DNA from: JBBSOK01 sp038259825
GTDB lineage: Bacteria > Bacteroidota > Bacteroidia > Flavobacteriales > Flavobacteriaceae
DNA length: 41,416 nucleotides
Assembly (NCBI GenBank): GCA_038259825.1
Contig: JBBSOK010000007.1
Span: 1-41,416, forward strand
Direction: 5' to 3'
Shown here: positions 1 to 8,678 of the stretch, piece by piece
Layout: each line of letters starts with the position of its first letter
Numbering within the stretch: the first letter of the stretch is position 1
Notes under the pieces: generated by a model
Told to the model about the DNA's origin: nothing
The model's database searches: none
What the model saw: the letters and a program-made list of their open reading frames with translations, nothing else
Position numbers and translations under genes: made by a program

Positions 1-2703
1 GGACATTTGCATCTGCATTTGCATATTAGACAATAAATCAGCCAATAGCACAGCTAACTCATTTGTTCCAGTAATTACGTACTGCTGGCTAGAAATACCT
101 TGGCGCAGTTGATTGTCTGCTAAACGCTCCATGCTTTTGTCGATGTTATATTGAACTTCCGTAAGGGACTCATTTATAACTTCACTAATTAACGGCTGCC
201 TAAGGGACAATGAAAAAATGCTATCGTCTATATGCTGAAAATTTTGTTTCAAATCATTTTGAATATTTAACTTTTTTCCAAAACTTGGATTACCAAACTC
301 TAGCTTTTTAAAGTTTTCCATTAAATCTTCTTGTTCAAAAGAAAATACAACGAGATTATCAAGTATTTGTCTTAGCATATCAACATCTTCTTCAATAGAA
401 TCTCCGCCGCCGGATTGCATTTTAGATTCCATTGTTTTGCCCATTTGTTTCATTTTTTTAGCGGCTTTCTTTTGGCTAGCCGCTGCACCTTTACTATCAT
501 TTTTATCAAGTTTTTTTGTAGCGTCTTCTTGTTCCTCATCAACTTCCTTCTCGCCGGGAGCATCATCTGGTATGTCCATAGGTTTTTTTAGCTCCTCATT
601 TTCTTTTTGGAGTTCGTCCATTTCCTTTTTATAATCTTCAAACTTCTCATTAAGCTCTTCCTGCTTTTCTTTTGCATTTTCTTCCTTTGGTGAGTCAGCT
701 AGTTTTTCCTGTTCTTCGCCCAATTTAAATAATTCTTCAGCAAGCTTTTCTGCTTTTTTGGTTACGTAATAACGTTTGGTTAATTCAACCAATTGTTCCA
801 GATTACGTTTTTCGTTTTTATTTTGCTTTGCAAGCTTTTCTAGCTTTTCGGTTAAATCTTCTTTTTTAATTTTATCCTGAATTTTTTCCAATTCCTCTAA
901 AAGCTTTTCATTTTCTTTTAGCTTTTCTTCATTTTGTTCTAGTCGTTCTTTTAATTGTTCCTTGAAAGGATCGTTTTCTTTATTTTCTGGCTGGAACTCT
1001 TCCAAATTCTCCTTCATTTCTTTAGTAAAATTCTTCATCATTTCTTCCTGCTGCTTCTGGCGCTCAATAAAATTCTCAAGTTTCTTTTTATCATTAAAAC
1101 TGAGCTCTCTTTTTTCTTTTTGGGTTTTGGAGAGTTCACTCAACTGCTTTTCATTTAGCTTTAGTTGCTCCAAAGATTTGTCCAATCCATCAATATTTTT
1201 TTCATGTTGGCGCAGCTGCTCATTATCCTGTTCATCCTTTGTAAGCTTGCGGTAACTAAAATTTGCAGATTTGGTACTTTTAAAATTGTGAATAGCATCA
1301 TTATCAAAAACCTCGAAATAATAATCATACGCTATACCTTCTGTAAGTGTTAAGTTGCCAGGAAAATTGAAGGTAAACTGATCAAAATTTGTTTTTGTCA
1401 TTGGTAAAACTTCAGCTTTTTTATCAGCCTCATTACCTTCAGGATAATAAACTAATCTCAATTTTGTTAAACCATAATCATCACTAATTTTTCCGAGGAA
1501 AAGTACACGTTGTGTATTGGTACTATCGGTTTTTGATTGAACCTCAATTGCTGGATATTCATCTTTTATAACCTTTAAAGCAAATGATAGATTTTCGTAA
1601 TCTTTTAAATTTTCGTTACTCGTTGTAATGGCATAATCTAAGTTATTATAAATACCTTTTTTTAATTGGTAATTATTTCCCGCTACAGCAAATAAAAATG
1701 AAGTATCGCGGGTTTTTAAACTAACTTCTAATGTGTTTTGTGTATTTACATTCCAACTAACGCTTGTACCTTCGGGAATTGTGGCGTTACCTGTACTCTT
1801 TAGGGTTTCTGAAGCTATTCCTGTATAATTTGGATAATTCAGCTGCATTTCAAAACCAAGAAGTGAAGGGGTTTTCACGATATTCAAATTATAATCCTTT
1901 GAAGTTACCGTATTTCCCTGTAGTTTAAATTTAGTAGATTTTGAAGGCTGCGAAAAATTGTAAGAAAACATTCCTGGCGCTGTTTGTTCAAGAATATAGG
2001 TGTTCCCCTCATAAATAATACTAGCATTTTCTGGAACAACATTCCCTTCTGTCCTTACGCTTAACAAGAATGGCTTGTTTTCAATTGCATCCAAATTTTC
2101 ATTTAAAACTATAAACGAAAAAGGCGCAGGTGGTTCGTAAGCTTGGTCATAATTTACAACACGTTCATAACTGCTGCTAAAAATATCTTTTTCACCAAAA
2201 AGTGAAAAAAGTACAAAAACAATAATAGGAATCGCCAAATACTTTAAATACTTGGCGTTTTTAGTATAATTTACAGCACTCTTAAATTGAATTGGTTGCA
2301 TTTCGGCAACCTTTTGATCGATACTTGCTGCCAAAAGTTCACTTTCCCGCTGATTTCTATTTAGTTGAATAACATTCAATAACTTATCATTTACTTCAGG
2401 AAAATGGTTTCCAATAATTTTTGAAGCAGAATCATAATCCAATCCTTTTTGTAATTTGAAAAGTTTGGCAAGCGGATAAGCGATAAATCTGAAAAATAAA
2501 AAGCCTTCAACCGCAATAAAAAGCCAAAAAAGAATCGTGCGGCCAAGCGGATTTAGCCATAGAAAATATTCAACTAATAAAGTTGCCAGAAAGTAGAGAA
2601 CGCCAATAGCTAAAAAAAGGATTGTGCCTTTTATAAACTCATTGGTGTAATATTTTCTAATAAATTGTTCCAGCTTTTGCTGGATTATATTAAAACTGCT
2701 CAT
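1..2703 (-). CDS. DUF4175-type membrane and coiled-coil protein (C-terminus beyond window)
   Basis: The reading frame is open from an ATG at 2703 to the window edge, giving 901 codons; the C-terminus is missing. The N-terminus has two hydrophobic segments at about residues 25-50 and 57-77 and a third at about 154-169 (IPIIVFVLFSLFG). An extracytoplasmic-looking beta-rich region follows, then a very long Lys/Glu/Leu-rich coiled coil at about residues 480-750. The last visible residues are Met/Gln-rich (MQMQMQM). This architecture matches the large flavobacterial DUF4175 family (usually about 1,100 residues); I recognise it from architecture and N-terminal sequence, not from a search. Function is unknown; a membrane-anchored structural or scaffolding role is inference. 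It is divergent from gltX across 250 bases. Confidence 0.8.
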   Translation of the reverse strand, partial: MSSFNIIQQKLEQFIRKYYTNEFIKGTILFLAIGVLYFLATLLVEYFLWLNPLGRTILFWLFIAVEGFLFFRFIAYPLAKLFKLQKGLDYDSASKIIGNHFPEVNDKLLNVIQLNRNQRESELLAASIDQKVAEMQPIQFKSAVNYTKNAKYLKYLAIPIIVFVLFSLFGEKDIFSSSYERVVNYDQAYEPPAPFSFIVLNENLDAIENKPFLLSVRTEGNVVPENASIIYEGNTYILEQTAPGMFSYNFSQPSKSTKFKLQGNTVTSKDYNLNIVKTPSLLGFEMQLNYPNYTGIASETLKSTGNATIPEGTSVSWNVNTQNTLEVSLKTRDTSFLFAVAGNNYQLKKGIYNNLDYAITTSNENLKDYENLSFALKVIKDEYPAIEVQSKTDSTNTQRVLFLGKISDDYGLTKLRLVYYPEGNEADKKAEVLPMTKTNFDQFTFNFPGNLTLTEGIAYDYYFEVFDNDAIHNFKSTKSANFSYRKLTKDEQDNEQLRQHEKNIDGLDKSLEQLKLNEKQLSELSKTQKEKRELSFNDKKKLENFIERQKQQEEMMKNFTKEMKENLEEFQPENKENDPFKEQLKERLEQNEEKLKENEKLLEELEKIQDKIKKEDLTEKLEKLAKQNKNEKRNLEQLVELTKRYYVTKKAEKLAEELFKLGEEQEKLADSPKEENAKEKQEELNEKFEDYKKEMDELQKENEELKKPMDIPDDAPGEKEVDEEQEDATKKLDKNDSKGAAASQKKAAKKMKQMGKTMESKMQSGGGDSIEEDVDMLRQILDNLVVFSFEQEDLMENFKKLEFGNPSFGKKLNIQNDLKQNFQHIDDSIFSLSLRQPLISEVINESLTEVQYNIDKSMERLADNQLRQGISSQQYVITGTNELAVLLADLLSNMQMQMQMS

Positions 2704-2880
2704 TCAAATCTTCTAAAAAATTCCGCTAACAACGAAAATACGATATATAAGTTACAAACTATCAGCAATTATTAATCCAAAAGAAGTGTTTTGCTTAATT
2801 TAACAAGGCTGTCAAATTAAAGATCAATATTTTAGAATAGATTGGGTAGTCTACGCTCCTTTTTGGGACTAATAGAATTG

Positions 2881-2888
2881 TATCTTTG
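2881..2888 (+). promoter_or_regulatory. -7 promoter box for gltX
   Basis: TATCTTTG matches the Bacteroidota -7 consensus TAnnTTTG exactly, 65 bases before the gltX ATG. A TTTG at 2862-2865 lies 15 bases upstream, shorter than the usual -33 spacing, so only the -7 box is convincing. The rest of the 2704-2953 intergenic stretch shows no gene. Confidence 0.55.
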
Positions 2889-2953
2889 TATAAAAAATTA
2901 ACTGGTTTACGTTTGAAAAGAATTTCTGCTTAAACCAAGAATCTTTAAAGTTT

Positions 2954-4495
2954 ATGTCTCAAAAAGTAAGAGTTCGTTTTGCTCCTAGCCCAACTGGGCC
3001 TCTGCATATTGGCGGTGTTCGTACTGCCCTTTTCAATTATTTATTCGCCAAAAAACATGGCGGAGATTTTCTGTTACGTATTGAAGATACAGACCAAAAC
3101 AGGTACGTAGAAGGAGCCGAAAAATATATAGTTGAAACATTAAATTGGTTAAATATTCCATTTGATGAAGGTCCCGATTTTAATTTAAATTCAGAAACTG
3201 CTAAAAAATACGGTCCTTACAGACAGAGTGAGCGCAAACACCTTTATGTAAAATATGCTGAGAAACTTATAAAAAGCAATAATGCGTATTACGCTTTTGA
3301 TACGGCTGAAGAATTGGACGCGCACCGAAAAGACCACGAAGCCAAAGGAAAAACGTTTATTTATAACTGGCACAACCGTAAAAAACTAAAAAATTCTCTT
3401 TCACTTTCTTCCGAAGAAGTTAAGAATAGAATTGATGCTGGCCAAGATTATGTAATACGTTTTAAATCTCCCGAAGGTGAAAATCTTCACTTACACGATA
3501 TAATCCGCGGTGGAATTAATATTGACACCAACGTTTTAGATGATAAAGTTCTTTTTAAGAGCGATGGTATGCCAACCTATCATTTAGCAAATATAGTGGA
3601 TGACCATTTAATGGAAATAAGCCACGTAATTAGAGGTGAAGAATGGTTGCCATCAATGCCTTTGCATGTTTTACTATATAGAGCTTTTGGATGGGAAGCA
3701 CCTCAATTTGCGCATTTACCGCTTATAATGAAGCCTGAGGGAAAAGGTAAATTAAGCAAACGGGACGGAGATAAAATGGGCTTTCCCGTATTCCCTTTAG
3801 AATGGAAAACTGCAGAAGGAGAAACCTTTAGCGGCTATAGAGAAACAGGCTATTTTCCTGAGGCAGTATTAAACTTTTTAGCCTTATTGGGTTGGAACGA
3901 TGGTACAGAAAAAGAAGTATTTAACCTTAAAGAATTAGTGGATTCTTTTGCTTTAGAACGCGTTCATAAAAGTGGGGCAAAATTTGATCCAGACAAAACA
4001 AAATGGTTTCAGCACCAATATTTACAGGAAGTTAATGATACAGTTTTAGCTGAAAAATTTGGTGAATATCTAAAAGATAGGGAATTGAGCGGAGCCGAAA
4101 TGCCCAATTTATTGAAAATAGTTTCTTTGCTAAAAGAGCGCGCAACTTTTGTTTCAGACTTTTGGGAAGATGGAAGTTTCTTTTTTGAAATTCCAACAAG
4201 CTATGACGAAAAAGCTGCTTCAAAATCATTCGGAAATGAAACGCCTACCTATTTATCTAAAGTGATTGAAATTTTAAATGCAGAAGCAGATTTTACGGCT
4301 GAAAATCTTTCAGCTAACGTAAAAGGATGGATAACGGCAGAAGGTATCGGTTTTGGAAAAGTTATGATGCCACTACGATTATCTCTAGTCGGTGAGATGA
4401 AAGGGCCGGATGTATTCGAAATAATTTCTGTTCTTGGTAAGAATAAAACAATCCAACGGCTTCAAAATGCTATTCAATTTATTAATAAAAATTAA
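2954..4495 (+). CDS. gltX: Glutamate--tRNA ligase
   Basis: Class I aminoacyl-tRNA synthetase that charges tRNA-Glu with glutamate in the cytoplasm. The 513 residues start MSQKVRVRFAPSPTG. The HIGH signature appears as PSPTGPLHIGG at residues 11-21 and the KMSKS signature as KLSKRDGD at 266-273; the C-terminal helical anticodon-binding part follows. Length fits the bacterial family (about 470-510). Because a separate GlnRS is encoded at 6901-8580, this enzyme is expected to be the discriminating type that does not need to mischarge tRNA-Gln (inference). The next gene begins 86 bases downstream on the same strand with no obvious terminator between, so read-through is possible. Confidence 0.97.
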   Translation: MSQKVRVRFAPSPTGPLHIGGVRTALFNYLFAKKHGGDFLLRIEDTDQNRYVEGAEKYIVETLNWLNIPFDEGPDFNLNSETAKKYGPYRQSERKHLYVKYAEKLIKSNNAYYAFDTAEELDAHRKDHEAKGKTFIYNWHNRKKLKNSLSLSSEEVKNRIDAGQDYVIRFKSPEGENLHLHDIIRGGINIDTNVLDDKVLFKSDGMPTYHLANIVDDHLMEISHVIRGEEWLPSMPLHVLLYRAFGWEAPQFAHLPLIMKPEGKGKLSKRDGDKMGFPVFPLEWKTAEGETFSGYRETGYFPEAVLNFLALLGWNDGTEKEVFNLKELVDSFALERVHKSGAKFDPDKTKWFQHQYLQEVNDTVLAEKFGEYLKDRELSGAEMPNLLKIVSLLKERATFVSDFWEDGSFFFEIPTSYDEKAASKSFGNETPTYLSKVIEILNAEADFTAENLSANVKGWITAEGIGFGKVMMPLRLSLVGEMKGPDVFEIISVLGKNKTIQRLQNAIQFINKN

Positions 4496-4581
4496 TGGCG
4501 CTTCAAATATATTCAATTGCAATTCGGCGTAACATTTTTGTATATTCAACTACTAATATTTTAAACTAAATAGATACCATT

Positions 4582-5577
4582 ATGAACGGCTATATAATAC
4601 TAGTCCCTATTTTTATCATTGGATTTTTTATCCTTATTTCAGGAATTTTTACTGTTAAGCAACAAAGTGCTGCAATCATTGAACGTTTTGGCAAGTATGC
4701 CGGAGTTAGACAATCAGGTTTAAATTTTAAAATTCCGTTGGTTGATAAGATTGCAGGGAGAATTAATTTAAGAATTCAACAACTAGATGTAATTGTTGAA
4801 ACAAAAACAAAAGATGATGTTTTTGTGCGATTGAAAATTTCTGTTCAATTTCAAGTTTTAAAGGTTAAGGTTTATGACGCTTTTTATAGGCTTCAAAATC
4901 CGCACGAACAAATTACTTCATACGTATTCGATGTTGTACGTGCAGAAGTGCCTAAAATGAAGTTAGATGACGTTTTTGAGCGTAAAGATGACGTTGCAAT
5001 TGCAGTAAAAGCAGAATTGAATGATGCAATGAGTGAATATGGTTATGATATTATTAAAACGTTGGTAACAGATATAGATCCAGACGTGCAGGTAAAAGAA
5101 GCAATGAACCGCATTAATGCTGCGGAAAGAGAAAAGGTTGCGGCAGAATTTGAAGCTGAGGCAGAACGTATAAAAATTGTTGCAAAAGCGCGCGCTGAAG
5201 CTGAAAGTAAACGTTTACAAGGTCAGGGTATAGCAGACCAACGTCGTGAAATTGCACGTGGATTGGAAGAAAGCGTTGATGTATTGAATAATGTTGGTAT
5301 AAACTCCCAAGAAGCTTCCGCATTAATTGTTGTAACGCAACATTATGATACGCTACAAAGTATTGGAGAAGCTACAAATACTAACTTAATATTACTTCCA
5401 AATTCACCACAAGCAGGTAGCGATATGTTGAACAATATGATAGCATCTTTTGTAGCAAGCAATCAAATTGGTGAAGAGATGAAAAAGAAAAACCTTGAAC
5501 AAGGAATAGGTCCTAGAAAAAAGACAAATAGGCCAAAACACGAAAGGCCAGAAGAAGGAGAAGACTTAACCTATTAA
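4582..5577 (+). CDS. SPFH/stomatin-like membrane protein
   Basis: 331 residues. A single N-terminal hydrophobic anchor (about residues 3-24) is followed by an SPFH/prohibitin domain (about 25-200; TVKQQSAAIIERFGKYAGVR and the conserved EVPKMKLDDVFERKDD region), an Ala/Glu/Arg-rich coiled coil (about 180-235) and a basic/acidic tail. The order matches stomatin/slipin proteins, which oligomerise at the inner membrane and are linked to membrane microdomains and protease regulation. No NfeD partner is adjacent, so I do not assign a specific slipin role. A clear terminator closes the gene. Confidence 0.88.
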   Translation: MNGYIILVPIFIIGFFILISGIFTVKQQSAAIIERFGKYAGVRQSGLNFKIPLVDKIAGRINLRIQQLDVIVETKTKDDVFVRLKISVQFQVLKVKVYDAFYRLQNPHEQITSYVFDVVRAEVPKMKLDDVFERKDDVAIAVKAELNDAMSEYGYDIIKTLVTDIDPDVQVKEAMNRINAAEREKVAAEFEAEAERIKIVAKARAEAESKRLQGQGIADQRREIARGLEESVDVLNNVGINSQEASALIVVTQHYDTLQSIGEATNTNLILLPNSPQAGSDMLNNMIASFVASNQIGEEMKKKNLEQGIGPRKKTNRPKHERPEEGEDLTY

Positions 5578-5596
5578 CTATTTCAAAAAATAAAAA

Positions 5597-5626
5597 AACC
5601 CGACTAAAAATTAATTTAGTCGGGTT
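5597..5626. terminator. Bidirectional rho-independent terminator
   Basis: Perfect 12-base arms AACCCGACTAAA (5597-5608) and TTTAGTCGGGTT (5615-5626) flank a 6-base loop. An A-run lies on the left and a T-rich stretch on the right. It sits between two convergent genes, so it probably serves both the SPFH gene (+) and the DUF6327 gene (-). Confidence 0.88.
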
Positions 5627-5644
5627 CTTTATTACTTGTAATTT

Positions 5645-5896
5645 CTATTTCTCTTTAATGTCCTTTTTCTTTACAGTGGCTATTCCAACAATTTTTTCAA
5701 CCATCTTAAGAATAAAAGCCTTTTTTATTATCGAACCAGCTGTACTAGCAACGAAGTTAATTGGAGAAAATGAATCAGAAAAGCTTTCCTTTGTATGAGT
5801 AAAACCAAGCTTAACCTCTTCTAAATCTATTTTAGACTTTAGTTTTAAATATTTAAGATCTCGATCTATTTCTTCAAAAGTTGTGTATTGTTTCAT
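5645..5896 (-). CDS. DUF6327 family small protein
   Basis: 83 residues beginning MKQYTTFEEIDRDLKYLKLK, a start pattern I recognise from a small conserved flavobacterial family (DUF6327). The N-terminal half is charged and helical; a short amphipathic/hydrophobic stretch lies near residues 46-72. No function is known. Its start overlaps the stop of the upstream DUF1469 gene by 4 bases (5893-5896), which implies translational coupling. It is the last gene of a three-gene minus-strand set. Confidence 0.8.
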   Translation of the reverse strand: MKQYTTFEEIDRDLKYLKLKSKIDLEEVKLGFTHTKESFSDSFSPINFVASTAGSIIKKAFILKMVEKIVGIATVKKKDIKEK

Positions 5897-6327
5897 CTGG
5901 TTTGTTCTGTTGTTACTGTATTTGCAAAATCAGACACCTCTTGTTCTGCGATACTTTTTGGATCAACGCTGTTGTTATCCTCATCCATTAATAATTTAGA
6001 AAACTTCAAAATCAAACGTCTTTCGATTATTTTCATTCCAAAAATTACTAAAAATAGCGTTGCGATACCATAGAATGCGCCAACGATTAAAAAACCTGCA
6101 TATGGGCTTTCTAATTCAATACCAATCCAAAGAGCTGCCCCTATTGAGAAAAATAAAAGAACGAAAAGAAAAATACTTCCAAATACCAGAAGATTAACTA
6201 GGGAAATTGCTCCCTTCATTCCAGATTTAAATAGGCGAAGTTTATAAAACTCGGCCGTACTTGTTACAAAATCTTGAACTTTTTGACTTACGTTGTGTAT
6301 ATTATCTGTTAGTTCTTGAAATGCCAT
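5893..6327 (-). CDS. Phage holin family / DUF1469 membrane protein
   Basis: 144 residues with two strong transmembrane segments (about residues 44-72 and 76-100) between a helical amphipathic N-terminus and an acidic C-terminal tail. This is the pattern of the DUF1469 / actinobacteriophage holin III superfamily. Despite the name, chromosomal copies are usually not prophage genes; they recur next to YtxH-like genes, as here, and are thought to belong to envelope maintenance or stress. It lies 2 bases downstream of the YtxH gene and overlaps the DUF6327 gene by 4 bases, so the three form one operon. Confidence 0.82.
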   Translation of the reverse strand: MAFQELTDNIHNVSQKVQDFVTSTAEFYKLRLFKSGMKGAISLVNLLVFGSIFLFVLLFFSIGAALWIGIELESPYAGFLIVGAFYGIATLFLVIFGMKIIERRLILKFSKLLMDEDNNSVDPKSIAEQEVSDFANTVTTEQTR

Positions 6328-6329
6328 AT

Positions 6330-6707
6330 TTACGAAGTCGCTTTTTTAACTGTTGCTGCAGCTTGATCTATTTTAGAATCAATTTGAAGTTTAGCGTTTT
6401 GCACACGTAAAGCTTCTAATTTTTCTTCCATAGCTACAATAATATCGTCTGCTTTATAACTAGCGGCAGATAGAGTTTCATTGAATTTTATTTCAAAATT
6501 ACTTTTTGCGTGCTGTGCTTTTTCAGTTAAGTTGCTTTTAGTCTCAGCGTAACTTTTTTTAAGTTGCTTTTGTTTTTTCTTCGCTTCTTTTCCAATTTTA
6601 TTTCTGGTAACTGTACCTTTTTCTGGAGCATATAAAATACCTAAACCTGCGCCAATTGCTGCGCCTGCTAAAATTGCTACTAGTGTTTGTCCTGTATTTG
6701 AGGCCAT
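6330..6707 (-). CDS. YtxH domain-containing protein
   Basis: 125 residues. A glycine-rich hydrophobic N-terminus (LVAILAGAAIGAGLGILYAPEKG, about residues 9-31, split here as AILAGAAIGAGLGILY plus APEKG) is the hallmark of YtxH/gas-vesicle-like proteins. The remainder is a Lys-rich coiled coil with ThrGluLysAla-type repeats like late-embryogenesis or desiccation proteins. It is first in the YtxH / DUF1469 / DUF6327 operon. In other bacteria YtxH proteins are general-stress proteins; that role here is inference. Confidence 0.85.
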   Translation of the reverse strand: MASNTGQTLVAILAGAAIGAGLGILYAPEKGTVTRNKIGKEAKKKQKQLKKSYAETKSNLTEKAQHAKSNFEIKFNETLSAASYKADDIIVAMEEKLEALRVQNAKLQIDSKIDQAAATVKKATS

Positions 6708-6755
6708 AATCTTATTTAGTTTAAAGTTGTTAGTACTATTCTTGTTGTATTATTG

Positions 6756-6783
6756 TAAAGGTATGGCAAACGTTAAAATACAA
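6756..6783 (-). promoter_or_regulatory. Possible promoter of the YtxH operon
   Basis: On the minus strand TTG (6781-6783) is followed after 17 bases by TACCTTTA (6756-6763), one mismatch from TAnnTTTG, about 48 bases before the YtxH ATG. Spacing is at the short end of the flavobacterial range. Confidence 0.35.
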
Positions 6784-6852
6784 TTGTTAATAACCGGTTA
6801 ATACTCTAATTGCAACACATAAAATTATCACAAATTGCTGCTTTTTGATATA

Positions 6853-6876
6853 TTTTACTAACTATTAATAGTAAAA
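6853..6876. repeat. AT-rich inverted repeat between glnS and the YtxH operon
   Basis: Perfect 8-base arms TTTTACTA (6853-6860) and TAGTAAAA (6869-6876) flank an 8-base spacer. It lies 24 bases past the glnS stop and upstream of the YtxH promoter region. It lacks a GC stem and a proper T-tail in the glnS direction, so it is a weak terminator or a protein-binding site. Confidence 0.4.
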
Positions 6877-6900
6877 ACGTTAAATATTAAATCAAATACA

Positions 6901-8580
6901 TTAATCTGAGATTTTTGCCCAAGAATCCCTTAATCCTACTGTACGATTAAAAACTAATTTTTCAGATGTGGTGTCCTTATCCAAAACAAAATATCCCAAA
7001 CGTTGAAATTGAAATATATCTCCAACATTTGCACTTTGTAAACTTGGTTCAGCTTGTGCGGTAATTACCTGTAATGATTCCGGGTTCAAAAATTCCATAA
7101 ACTCTTTATCCTTATGTGTATCTGGAGAAGGATCTGTAAAGAGTCTATCATAAATTCTAACTTCTACGGGGATTGATTGCTCAATGGAAACCCAGTGCAA
7201 TGTTCCTTTTACTCTTCTTTGAGAAGCCTCAGAACCGCTACCGCTTCTACTATCCGTATCATAAGAGCAATGAATTTCGGTTATATTTCCCTCACTGTCT
7301 TTTACAACACTCTCTCCTTTGATTATATAAGCATTCTTTAATCGAACCTCCTTACCAAGGCTTAGTCTAAAAAATTTCTTATTTGCTTCTTCTTTAAAGT
7401 CTTCTCTTTCAATATATAATTCTCTAGAAAAAGGAACTTCCCTAAAACCAGCACTTTCGTCTTCCTGATTGTTTTCGGCTTCAAGCATTTCAACTTTACC
7501 TTCAGGATAATTGGTGATTATCAATTTCACCGGGTCAAGAACTGCCATTACGCGCGGTGCATTTTTGTTTAAATCTTCACGCACCATAAATTCCAAATGC
7601 GAAACATCTATTAAATTATCACGTTTACCAACACCAATACTTTCTGCAAAATTGCGAATTGAAGCCGCTGTATAACCTCTGCGGCGCAATCCTGAAATAG
7701 TTGGCATACGAGGATCATCCCAACCCGTAACGACACCTTCCGCTACTAATTGGGCCAATTTACGCTTGCTAACCAAGGTATGACTTAAATTTCTACGTGC
7801 AAATTCACGCTGTTTTGGACGTATTTTTTTTGGATCATAAACTTGATCTAAAAACCAGTCATATAATTCTCTGTGAGGTAAAAATTCTAACGTACAAAAT
7901 GAATGGGAAACTTGCTCTAAATAATCGCTTTCGCCGTGTGTCCAATCGTACATTGGGTATATTTTCCAATCGTTACCCGTACGGTGATGTGATTTATGAA
8001 GCGTTCGGTAAATTACAGGATCGCGCATTAGCATATTGGTTGAAGCCATATCAATTTTAGCTCTTAAAACATGCTCACCTTCTGCCGCTTCTCCATTTTT
8101 CATTTTTTCGAAAAGGTCCAAATTTTCTTCAACCGAGCGGTTTCTGAAAGGACTATTTTTTCCATCCGTAGTTGGCGTTCCCTTCTGTTCGGCAATTTCA
8201 GCAGAAGTTTGAGAATCTACAAATGCTTTTCCATCTTTAATAAGTTGAACTGCCCAATCATATAATTGCTGAAAATAATCCGATGCATAGCGCTCCTCCG
8301 CCCACGTATAGCCCAACCATTCAACATCCTTTTTTATGGCATCAACAAATTCTTGTTCTTCTTTTGCTGGATTTGTATCATCAAAACGCAGATTTACCGG
8401 GGCATTATACTTTTCGCCTAAACCAAAATTAAGACAAATGGAAGATGCATGACCTATGTGCAAATAGCCATTTGGCTCTGGCGGGAATCTAAAACGAAGG
8501 TCGTTTTTAGTATATTCTTTAGCTAAATCGGCTTCAATAATTTGCTCTATAAAATTTAGCGGTTCTTTTTCTTCATTCAT
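6901..8580 (-). CDS. glnS: Glutamine--tRNA ligase
   Basis: 559 residues, the normal length for GlnRS. The class I HIGH signature is PPEPNGYLHIGH at residues 33-44 and the KMSKS signature is VSKRKL at 270-275. The conserved MYDWTHGESDYLE region and the two C-terminal beta-barrel anticodon domains follow. It charges tRNA-Gln directly, so the amidotransferase route is not needed for glutamine. The start MNEEKEPLNF fits the family. It is divergent from folB and carries its own -7 box at 8601-8608. Confidence 0.97.
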   Translation of the reverse strand: MNEEKEPLNFIEQIIEADLAKEYTKNDLRFRFPPEPNGYLHIGHASSICLNFGLGEKYNAPVNLRFDDTNPAKEEQEFVDAIKKDVEWLGYTWAEERYASDYFQQLYDWAVQLIKDGKAFVDSQTSAEIAEQKGTPTTDGKNSPFRNRSVEENLDLFEKMKNGEAAEGEHVLRAKIDMASTNMLMRDPVIYRTLHKSHHRTGNDWKIYPMYDWTHGESDYLEQVSHSFCTLEFLPHRELYDWFLDQVYDPKKIRPKQREFARRNLSHTLVSKRKLAQLVAEGVVTGWDDPRMPTISGLRRRGYTAASIRNFAESIGVGKRDNLIDVSHLEFMVREDLNKNAPRVMAVLDPVKLIITNYPEGKVEMLEAENNQEDESAGFREVPFSRELYIEREDFKEEANKKFFRLSLGKEVRLKNAYIIKGESVVKDSEGNITEIHCSYDTDSRSGSGSEASQRRVKGTLHWVSIEQSIPVEVRIYDRLFTDPSPDTHKDKEFMEFLNPESLQVITAQAEPSLQSANVGDIFQFQRLGYFVLDKDTTSEKLVFNRTVGLRDSWAKISD

Positions 8581-8600
8581 TGTAAAAAGGTGTTTGATTA

Positions 8601-8608
8601 CAAAGATA
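8601..8608 (-). promoter_or_regulatory. -7 promoter box for glnS
   Basis: The minus strand reads TATCTTTG, an exact TAnnTTTG match, 20 bases before the glnS ATG (8580). No clear TTG is seen at the -33 position. Confidence 0.5.
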
Positions 8609-8655
8609 CCAACTTAAAACTTTTGAGGTATAGTTAAACAAGCCTAAGTAATTAT

Positions 8656-8663
8656 TATATTTG
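8656..8663 (+). promoter_or_regulatory. -7 promoter box for folB
   Basis: TATATTTG matches TAnnTTTG exactly and ends 15 bases before the folB ATG at 8679. Its last three bases are the in-frame TTG at 8661, so that TTG is promoter, not start codon. Confidence 0.55.
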
Positions 8664-8678
8664 TTTAAAACCGAAAGT

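Noticed and set aside
955..1353. Plus-strand open frames opposite the DUF4175 coiled coil (also 437-634)
   Set aside because: They are rich in Phe/Leu/Ser, the expected antisense of Lys/Glu repeats, and lack start-site support.
5893..6327. Prophage holin
   Set aside because: No other phage gene is nearby; DUF1469 proteins next to YtxH genes are chromosomal.
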